This document shows, in pieces, positions 41,583 through 47,631 of a stretch of DNA of 47,631 nt (position 1 is its first letter; every line of letters starts with the position of its first letter). The DNA comes from Clostridia bacterium (GTDB lineage: Bacteria; Bacillota; TC1; UBA5767), in the NCBI GenBank assembly GCA_030625965.1, contig DAOUPV010000009.1, positions 1 to 47,631 of the forward strand, given 5' to 3'. The notes under the pieces are model-generated. The model was not told the DNA's origin, did not search any database, and was given only the letters and a program-made list of their open reading frames with translations. The translations under genes and the position numbers were made by a program.

Positions 41583-41792
41583 ACTTATAGTTGGACATAG
41601 CAGTTATACGTGATATATCCAGTTCGAATATTTTATGAAATGAAAAGGGTCTACACGGTGCTTGTCGAAGTTAGTGAAGACAAGTTTTGATAAAATGCAT
41701 GTTAAAATTATGCTAGCAAGATAAGAGAAGGCAAAGCTGTTTCATGACATGTGTTATAAAACCGAGCGTAACAAGTACAGAAAGGAGCTGGG
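41583..41792 (+). other. Intergenic region before the first pucR-like gene
   Basis: An inverted repeat CTTGTC-N12-GACAAG (41661-41684) is the main feature and may be an autoregulatory site. TTGATA with TATGCT about 16 bp later, near 41690-41715, is a possible promoter. Confidence 0.35.
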
Positions 41793-43394
41793 ATGGTTGA
41801 TGATCATCCTGAACCTATTATGATCGTAAGTTTGAAAAGATTTCTAGAGTCAGATTTATTCAAATATGCAGAAATTATCGCAGGTCAAGGTGGTGCCAAC
41901 AATCCTGTGAAAGCTATCAATATCATGGATGCACCGGACGGTCCAATGTATATGAAAGAAGGAACACTTTGCATAACCACGGGTTATGCGTGGTTGGAGG
42001 ACCCTGAAGTCCAGAAAAAACTGATAGAGAACCTGAAAAAACAGAATGTCGCCGGCTTGGGGATCATGATGAGATTTTTTGGCGGTACACTGCCGGAAAC
42101 TCTGCAGAAAACAGCTGATGCCTTGGATATGCCCATCGTGAGTATCGATGATCATCTGGTATATACGGACATCATCATGTATTTTGCGGATCATGTATAC
42201 TGTCAGGCTCTAGGTGAGTTTAAGGAGAAAAGGCGCCTGTCAGAGCAATTGATGAGCCATATCGGGGACAAATCCATGCGGGGCTTGGTTTGCGAATTAA
42301 ATGAGCTATTGGGCAAGGACATCTACATAAATATGGATGGTAAACCGGTTGCATATGAGGATGTAGCAGAGTTTGAGAAAATCAGAAAAAGCGTCGCCCA
42401 ATGGATCGAACTCGAGGAAATCCCCATGCAGGCGGACTGTATCAATCAGGTAAAACTGTATGAGACGGACATTGATGGAGTGCGCAGGAAGTGGATTAGC
42501 TGTGAATTTCAGGCTGATAAGCAATTGAATAACGTAATCTACGTCAAGGAAAATCAATACGAATTTAATCTCAATGATTATGAGATCATCGAGATGGGAC
42601 TTAGGGTCGTAGACTTGGAATTCAAGAAACAGGCTATGAATTTTGAGAAAAACATTTCAGAATTGATTGATCGTCTTTTTGAACCCGGTGAGATTGATTT
42701 CGACGTGTTAAGAAAGGACATGGAAAAGATGTCTTTCTTGGTGCGAGAGGAAATGAGTATCCTTCTGTTTCCGGCACACATTAAGCACGATGTACTGCAT
42801 ATGGTCAATAGTATTTTGATTAAATATTACGGTTCTAAACTCATCATGGGAAACTATGGCGCGTACTTCATCGTGTTCTGTCCGACCGTGGAGGGCGATG
42901 GGCCGAGGATGCGACGGATGGCGGAAGAAATCTGTGTCGGATATATGCCTGCCGGGAAACGGTATGCGGCATTTGGAAATTTAATGCCCATCGCCAACAT
43001 TGAATTAAGCTTTGAGCAGGCTCAAGATGTGCTGTATTGGGGCGGAATGAGAAAAAAGCGGGAAGTGCTTTTCTATGAGGATATTGGATTCCTCAAGTTG
43101 TTTCCACGAAGTATAGGGATGGAGTATATCGAATCTTACTGTAAGGACCATCTGGCTGAGATTATTGAGTACGACCAGAAGAAGGAAGCGGAGCTCATTA
43201 AGACATTGACAAGCATGGTGAACAATCAGTGGATCGACGCAGCGGCTTCTCAAGAGTTGTTTGTGCATAAGAACACCATCCGCTATCGTATGAAACAGAT
43301 CAAGAAACTGAGTTCTATAGATTTAGATGACGCGGTTTACCGTTTTAATATGGAATGCGCCATACGGTTGCATGAATTTTTCTCTAATGAATGA
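41793..43394 (+). CDS. PucR-family transcriptional regulator (1)
   Basis: The 533-residue product has an N-terminal PucR purine-sensor-type domain (SLKRFLESDLFKYAEIIAG, EGTLCITTGYAWLEDPE). A GGDEF-like/CdaR middle follows, and then a C-terminal HTH_30 domain (ASQELFVHKNTIRYRMKQIKKL, FNMECAIRLHEF). PucR in Bacillus activates purine-degradation genes. Here the gene lies between the molybdenum hydroxylase operon and a purine permease and is paralogous to the gene at 45271. ATG 41793 has AAAGGAG five bases upstream; ATG 41820 is an alternative. Confidence 0.9.
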   Translation: MVDDHPEPIMIVSLKRFLESDLFKYAEIIAGQGGANNPVKAINIMDAPDGPMYMKEGTLCITTGYAWLEDPEVQKKLIENLKKQNVAGLGIMMRFFGGTLPETLQKTADALDMPIVSIDDHLVYTDIIMYFADHVYCQALGEFKEKRRLSEQLMSHIGDKSMRGLVCELNELLGKDIYINMDGKPVAYEDVAEFEKIRKSVAQWIELEEIPMQADCINQVKLYETDIDGVRRKWISCEFQADKQLNNVIYVKENQYEFNLNDYEIIEMGLRVVDLEFKKQAMNFEKNISELIDRLFEPGEIDFDVLRKDMEKMSFLVREEMSILLFPAHIKHDVLHMVNSILIKYYGSKLIMGNYGAYFIVFCPTVEGDGPRMRRMAEEICVGYMPAGKRYAAFGNLMPIANIELSFEQAQDVLYWGGMRKKREVLFYEDIGFLKLFPRSIGMEYIESYCKDHLAEIIEYDQKKEAELIKTLTSMVNNQWIDAAASQELFVHKNTIRYRMKQIKKLSSIDLDDAVYRFNMECAIRLHEFFSNE

Positions 43395-43430
43395 GAGTTG
43401 AAAAAGATTTAGTATAGAAGTTTGGCCCCG

Positions 43431-43467
43431 CCCCTTGATCAGTTTTGGCTGCTCAAGGGGTGTTTTT
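43431..43467 (+). terminator. Terminator of the first pucR-like gene
   Basis: CCCCTTGA (43431-43438) pairs with TCAAGGGG (43453-43460) around a 14-nt loop, followed by TGTTTTT. The 220 bp after it, up to the permease, hold no convincing gene. Confidence 0.82.
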
Positions 43468-43689
43468 GTGAGATGGGTCAGTGTTCGCTAGCAAACGCTG
43501 TTTTATTGAACAAAGGCAAAATATGGCTTATTGAAGAATCTAATAGTATAAACACAGAACGCAATCCTGAGCCCAGATCTACCGGTAGGGTGGTAGACGA
43601 GGAGCTCGAGATACCGTGTTTGAAACTTGAGAAAGGATGTGTAGAAGGGTAATTGCTAGACAGTGATGTAAATTGAAAGGAGCAAGTAC

Positions 43690-45048
43690 ATGAAAGAAAA
43701 AGACAAGTTTATTACCTATGAGGTGAATGACAAACCACCATTGGGGACGGGATTTCTGTTGGGATTCCAACATATCGCCGTGATGTTCGGCGGCAACGTG
43801 GCAGTTTCTTTAATTTTGGCGGGGGCCATTGGCCTCACCCTTACTGATACGGCTTTCTTGATTCAATGTGCCATGTTTGCAGCAGGTGTGACCACCATCG
43901 TACAAGCCTTGGGCGTGGGTCCTGTCGGATCCAAATTACCCATCGTCATGGGTGCCAGCTTTATTTTCCTGGGAACTTCTATTGCCATCGGTGCCAATCC
44001 CGCTTTGGGACTCAGTGCCCTGTTCGGTGCCATCCTGGTCGGCGGACTTTTGGAGGCCATCTTCGGTTATTGGATTCTGAAGGCTCTTAGAAAAGCTTTC
44101 TCACCCATCGTAACCGGGACAGTAGTACTGGCAATCGGTCTTTCCCTCTTTGGTGTGGCCATAGATTATGCAGCGGGCGGAGTGTATGCTCCTGATTACG
44201 GTTCTGCTCTAAATCTGGGTTTAGCAGCCATTACCTTGATTATCGTAATTGTGCTTAATCAGTTTGGTAGTTCTAAGATCAAAGCCGCTTCAGTTATTCT
44301 AGGATTGGTAGCGGGATTCATTATAGCCATCCCCTTGGGTTTGGTCGATTTTGCAGGTGTCAAAGGTGCGGCATGGTTCGCTCTACCGAAGCCGTTCCAT
44401 TGGGGTATTTCCTTCAAGATGGAAGCCATTATCCCCATGGCCTTCCTGTACCTTGTAAGCATGGTTGAATTCGTGGGAGACATCACAGGAGTAGCCATCA
44501 ATGCGGTTGACAGAACACCGACGGAACGAGAGTTTAACGGTGGTATCCTGGCTGATGGCCTAGGTAGTGCCTTCTCTGGTATGTTCAACTGTACCCCCAA
44601 CGTATCCTATAGCCAGAACGTAGGACTGATTCCACTTACGGGCATTAAGAGCCGTTTCGTAGTAGTATACGGCGGTATCGTGATGACGGCATTGGCTTTC
44701 ATTCCTAAGGTCAGCCAACTGGTCGTGGCCATTCCTGCAGCTGTTTTGGGTGGTGTGCTTATCTCTATGTTTGGTCTGATCGTGGTATCCGGTATCAAGG
44801 TTATCATCACCCAGCACCTGACCCAGCGGAACATGCTGGTTATCGGCATCGCTTTGGCAGTGGGTATGGGACTGAACGGCAAGATGGAAGCTATCGCCAT
44901 CCTGCCACCCATGGTACAGAGCCTGCTATCCGGTGTAGGCGGTACTGGCCTGATTGCCCTTCTTCTGAACATCATTCTTCCTAAACAGGTGGAAGACAAA
45001 GAGGCAGAAGAAATGGTGGTCGACGAAACCTACAGAACGGAAAACTAG
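43690..45048 (+). CDS. NCS2-family purine permease (canonical type)
   Basis: The 452-residue membrane protein has the nucleobase-cation symporter-2 fold with the canonical residues. These are GFQHIAVMFGG in TM1 (the QH motif), EFVGDITGVA in TM8 (the Glu), NVGLIPLTGIKSR and IPAAVLGGVLI. It is thus of the xanthine/urate carrier type, unlike the two permeases at 18671 and 20180. AAAGGAG precedes ATG 43690. It is flanked by two PucR-family genes and follows the molybdenum hydroxylase operon, so import of xanthine, urate or a related purine is likely. Confidence 0.93.
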   Translation: MKEKDKFITYEVNDKPPLGTGFLLGFQHIAVMFGGNVAVSLILAGAIGLTLTDTAFLIQCAMFAAGVTTIVQALGVGPVGSKLPIVMGASFIFLGTSIAIGANPALGLSALFGAILVGGLLEAIFGYWILKALRKAFSPIVTGTVVLAIGLSLFGVAIDYAAGGVYAPDYGSALNLGLAAITLIIVIVLNQFGSSKIKAASVILGLVAGFIIAIPLGLVDFAGVKGAAWFALPKPFHWGISFKMEAIIPMAFLYLVSMVEFVGDITGVAINAVDRTPTEREFNGGILADGLGSAFSGMFNCTPNVSYSQNVGLIPLTGIKSRFVVVYGGIVMTALAFIPKVSQLVVAIPAAVLGGVLISMFGLIVVSGIKVIITQHLTQRNMLVIGIALAVGMGLNGKMEAIAILPPMVQSLLSGVGGTGLIALLLNIILPKQVEDKEAEEMVVDETYRTEN

Positions 45049-45077
45049 ACCTTCTAGCTGAATCTAGCTTTAGTAAG

Positions 45078-45113
45078 AAGCATCTGATGCGCTCAGCGCA
45101 ACAGGTGCTTTTT
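45078..45113 (+). terminator. Terminator of the purine permease gene
   Basis: AAGCATCTG (45078-45086) pairs with CAGGTGCTT (45102-45110), and an inner TGCGC-TCA-GCGCA stem extends it. T runs to 45113. Confidence 0.9.
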
Positions 45114-45270
45114 GCATTTCTAGGAAGCCAACTAAGCTGGTTATAGCAGTTGTAATATTGAGATGGCAGTAATTTAGAGGAAAAGCAAAACCAGCCGTCG
45201 AAGAGTTACCCATGGGACTATGATTCGGAAAGGAGCGGTGTGGAGTGAATAGGTCACACCTTAATCGGAT

Positions 45271-46845
45271 ATGGTAGTTAAGCTGAAGACATTTATTGAA
45301 TCGGAACTGTTCAAAACCGCTGAAATCATTGCCGGTAAACAAGGAGAGGACAATCTTGTGCGCTCCATTAACATATTGGATACACCGGATGGCTATCTTT
45401 TCATGAATGAAGGGACCTTGTGCATCACCAGCGGTTACGCTTGGTTGCAGGATCCTAAGGAACAGGAGACATTGCTGAGAAACCTGAAATACAAAAGGGT
45501 GGCCGGACTGGCCATGATGCTGCGTTTCTTCAAAGGGGCCTTGCCAGATGGACTTAAGCAGATGGCGGACGAATTGGGATTGCCAATTGTGAGCATTGAT
45601 GATGAGCTGGCCTACATGGATATCATCCGTTATTTTGAAAACCATATCTACAGCCCGGCATTGGGGAAATTCCTGGATGCAAAGCGTCTTAATGAACAGA
45701 TGTTGGCTTGTCTGGGGAAAAGGGTGATGCAAGACCTGGCACAGGCGCTAAACCGCTTTCTAGGGAAAGACATCTATCTATGCATGGATGAGAAATGCGT
45801 TGCAATCGAGGAGATGTCGGAGTTCGAAAAGATTCGCAGTCAGGTGGAAAACTGGGTTGATTTGGGAGAAGTGGCTATACATACAGATTGTCTAAATCGA
45901 GCTTGCCTATATGAGACGGTTGTTGGTGGGAAGGTACACAAATGGCTTAGCTGTGAACTGAAGGAAGGGGATCGGCTGAACAATGTAATTTACATAAAAG
46001 AGAATCATGAGGATTTCTCAGAAAATGATTACGTAATCATCGAGTTGGCGCTAAGAGTACTTGATTTGGACTTCAAGAACAAAGCCATCGATTTTGAGCA
46101 TCATATCGCTGAATTGGTGGATCTTCTGTTCGACTATTCCCATCTCCAGTATGATTCGTTGAAACAGGAACTGGATGAGAGTGGGTTTAAGATCGCGGAG
46201 CGGATGGGGGTGTTGCTCTTTCCGGAGAATATCAACCATAGTGTTTTGCACAAGGTGAACAGCGTTGTGATCAACCATTACAACTCCAAGCTCGTTATGG
46301 GAAATTACGGGGATCATTTCATAGTTATATATCCACAGAGCACTGAGGGGGAAGAGCGAATCAGAAGTATGTCCAAGGCTCTCTGCAATCAGTTCATGCC
46401 TGTAGGTAAACGTTATGCAGCCATCGGCACGGTTGTGGATTTAAGCGAACTGACGTCCAGCTACAATCAGGCCAAAGAGACGCTTTATTGGACCAGCCAA
46501 CGGGAGTTAAAGGAAGTTGCTGCCTATGAGGAGCTTGGTTTTCTTCGGCTCTTCGCCAAGTCGAATTTTATGGAGAGCATTGAAGAGTACTGTCAGGTCA
46601 TGCTCGGGCCGGTCATCGAATATGATAAGAAAAAGGATGCGGATCTCCTGAAGACCCTGATTGCTTTGGTCGATAATCAATGGAGTGATACCCAAGCAGC
46701 CAGGGCACTGTTCGTGCACAAGAACACCATCAAGTACAGGTTGAACCTGATTGCGAAGTTGGTGAATATGGAACTGAGTGCAGGTCCCAAGCGCTTCAAT
46801 ATGGAATGCGCGATCCGATTGCATACTTTTTTCCATACGCCTTAA
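45271..46845 (+). CDS. PucR-family transcriptional regulator (2)
   Basis: The 524-residue protein is a close paralogue of the 41793 product along its whole length. It has the PucR N-domain (LKTFIESELFKTAEIIAG, EGTLCITSGYAWLQDPK), a middle domain with VMGNYGDHFIVIYPQ, and the HTH_30 domain (AARALFVHKNTIKYRLNLIAKL, FNMECAIRLHTF). ATG 45271 has no good ribosome site at normal spacing; the AAAGGAG upstream (45228-45234) is 36 bases away and serves no in-frame start that I can see. Two divergent regulators around one permease suggest sensing of two purine signals. Confidence 0.88.
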   Translation: MVVKLKTFIESELFKTAEIIAGKQGEDNLVRSINILDTPDGYLFMNEGTLCITSGYAWLQDPKEQETLLRNLKYKRVAGLAMMLRFFKGALPDGLKQMADELGLPIVSIDDELAYMDIIRYFENHIYSPALGKFLDAKRLNEQMLACLGKRVMQDLAQALNRFLGKDIYLCMDEKCVAIEEMSEFEKIRSQVENWVDLGEVAIHTDCLNRACLYETVVGGKVHKWLSCELKEGDRLNNVIYIKENHEDFSENDYVIIELALRVLDLDFKNKAIDFEHHIAELVDLLFDYSHLQYDSLKQELDESGFKIAERMGVLLFPENINHSVLHKVNSVVINHYNSKLVMGNYGDHFIVIYPQSTEGEERIRSMSKALCNQFMPVGKRYAAIGTVVDLSELTSSYNQAKETLYWTSQRELKEVAAYEELGFLRLFAKSNFMESIEEYCQVMLGPVIEYDKKKDADLLKTLIALVDNQWSDTQAARALFVHKNTIKYRLNLIAKLVNMELSAGPKRFNMECAIRLHTFFHTP

Positions 46846-46908
46846 AAGAATGGGAAGTATTGAGTGCTTATAGTCAGTTTGTAGCATGATAAATATGCTT
46901 GAATCCAG

Positions 46909-46940
46909 AAACCAGTGTTTCGTGAGAAACACTGGTTTTT
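46909..46940 (+). terminator. Terminator of the second pucR-like gene
   Basis: AAACCAGTGTTTC (46909-46921) pairs perfectly with 46926-46938, followed by T. Confidence 0.93.
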
Positions 46941-47027
46941 GTCTAAAGGTTAGGAGCCTTATGGCGCAGAAACTATAGTAAGCGAAAAGGGGGCAGATTT
47001 TTTTATCATGAGATATCAGAAGATTCC

Positions 47028-47044
47028 CACCACTGCAGGTGGTG
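47028..47044 (+). mobile_element. Hairpin near the likely left end of the IS605-type element
   Basis: CACCAC-TGCAG-GTGGTG forms a 6-bp stem about 95 bp before tnpB. IS200/IS605 elements carry subterminal imperfect hairpins at their ends, so this is a candidate left-end structure. The exact boundary cannot be fixed without the right end. Confidence 0.4.
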
Positions 47045-47096
47045 AGATGAATGATATAAATATCTGTACGCGCCTTCTAAAATTGTCAGAACGTGA

Positions 47097-47116
47097 TACA
47101 ATAAGAACAAACGTTC
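47097..47116 (+). promoter_or_regulatory. tnpB promoter with LexA-box-like palindrome
   Basis: TACAAT (47097-47102, with TGA before it, an extended -10) is followed two bases later by GAAC-AAAC-GTTC (47105-47116). That matches the GAAC-N4-GTTC core of Gram-positive SOS boxes and covers the expected transcription start. Confidence 0.55.
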
Positions 47117-47137
47117 GTCAAGTGGGAGGTGATAACA

Positions 47138-47631
47138 ATGTTGAGACATAAGGCATATAAATTCAGAATGTATCCAAACCGCAGTCAACGTGAACTGATT
47201 GGGAAAACCATAGGTTGCAGCAGATTCGTATTCAATCGCTTCTTAGCTGAGTGGAACGAAGCGTACAAAAAGACAGGCAAGGGCTTAACCTACTCCGTTT
47301 GCTCTGCCCAGATGACGCAACTCAAGAAAGAACTTGTGTGGCTCAAAGAAGTAGATAGCACCGCTCTTCAGTCTTCGCTGAAAAACCTTGATAATGCCTT
47401 CAAGAGATTATTCATGAAACAGAATGATGCCCCACGCTTTAAATCCAAAAAGAACGGCGGCGGGTCGTATACGACCAAATATGTCAATGACAATATCGCT
47501 ATCGTGGATGACAAGATCAAATTACCGAAACTTGGACTTGTCAGATATGCCAAATCAAGAGAGGTCGAAGGAAGAATCTTGAATGCTACAATCAGGAAAA
47601 ATCCAAGCGGAAAATATTTTGTATCCATACT
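47138..47631 (+). CDS. tnpB: IS605-type TnpB (OrfB) RNA-guided nuclease, 5' part
   Basis: The frame from ATG 47138 stays open to the window end, giving 164 residues of a protein that is usually about 370-400. It begins LRHKAYKFRMYPNRSQRELI and has CSRFVFNRFLAEWNEAY, DSTALQSSLKNLDNAFKRLF and PRFKSKKNGGGSYTTKY, the N-terminal OrfB/TnpB HTH and wedge region. The RuvC catalytic residues and the zinc finger would lie beyond the window. GGGAGGTGAT precedes the start. No tnpA is visible on the left side within the window, so it may be a tnpB-only element. Confidence 0.92.
   Translation, partial: MLRHKAYKFRMYPNRSQRELIGKTIGCSRFVFNRFLAEWNEAYKKTGKGLTYSVCSAQMTQLKKELVWLKEVDSTALQSSLKNLDNAFKRLFMKQNDAPRFKSKKNGGGSYTTKYVNDNIAIVDDKIKLPKLGLVRYAKSREVEGRILNATIRKNPSGKYFVSI

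Noticed and set aside
43422-43652. 76-residue ORF between pucR1 and the purine permease
   Set aside because: It runs through the terminator at 43431-43467, has no ribosome site and no recognisable protein pattern.
1-47631. tRNA, rRNA or CRISPR arrays
   Set aside because: No cloverleaf with a TTCGANTC-like arm, no rRNA core sequences and no regularly spaced 20-40 bp repeats with unique spacers were seen on either strand.

Overview
The window looks like the chromosome of an anaerobic, low-to-mid GC Firmicute (Clostridia). It combines Gram-positive style ribosome sites and TGn extended -10 promoters with an electron-bifurcating [FeFe] hydrogenase, a molybdenum hydroxylase, PucR regulators, a KamA-type radical SAM enzyme, a TRAP (MtrB) protein and Bmp-type nucleoside-binding lipoproteins. 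I found no rRNA, tRNA or CRISPR array.

Layout. 1-750: the 3' end of a mobile element (a truncated gene plus a TnpC/DUF6262-like protein) abutting dnaE. 787-7666: a housekeeping run dnaE, coaD, mtrB, a 58-residue protein, pfkA, pyk. 7784-11607: a large SARP/MalT-type regulator that has lost its P-loop, then a secreted cell-wall hydrolase. 11619-13126: pyrBI behind a promoter and attenuator. 13183-18511: an acetyltransferase, an unassigned PLP enzyme that looks strongly expressed, a DbpA-type RNA helicase and a GH26 glycosidase (the last two on the minus strand). 18671-22730: two tandem YwdJ-like NCS2 permeases and a KamA-family enzyme. 22887-27575: a structured RNA candidate, then hydC-hydB-hydA. 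27604-31998: two Bmp-type lipoproteins with long duplicated leaders, the deletion remnant of a third copy, and a secreted LysM/HAD phosphatase. 32134-32950: a small conserved gene and a 5'-truncated isochorismatase-family pseudogene. 33196-37480: carAB. 37782-46845: a three-subunit xanthine dehydrogenase-type enzyme, a PucR regulator, a canonical NCS2 purine permease and a second PucR. 46941-47631: the 5' part of an IS605-type tnpB.

How the genes fit together. Much of the accessory content concerns nucleobases. A secreted nucleotidase-like phosphatase could release nucleosides, Bmp lipoproteins could bind them, NCS2 permeases could import bases, and the molybdenum hydroxylase could oxidise or reduce purines under two PucR sensors. 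pyrBI and carAB supply pyrimidines. The hydrogenase would balance NADH and ferredoxin during fermentation. These links come from gene content and are inference.

The best candidate for something undescribed is the leader shared by the two Bmp genes. Each leader carries two copies of a roughly 33-nt element. The element can fold as an H-type pseudoknot with an A-rich loop, and its main stem shows a compensatory change between copies. Upstream of these pairs lie other hairpins conserved between the two leaders.
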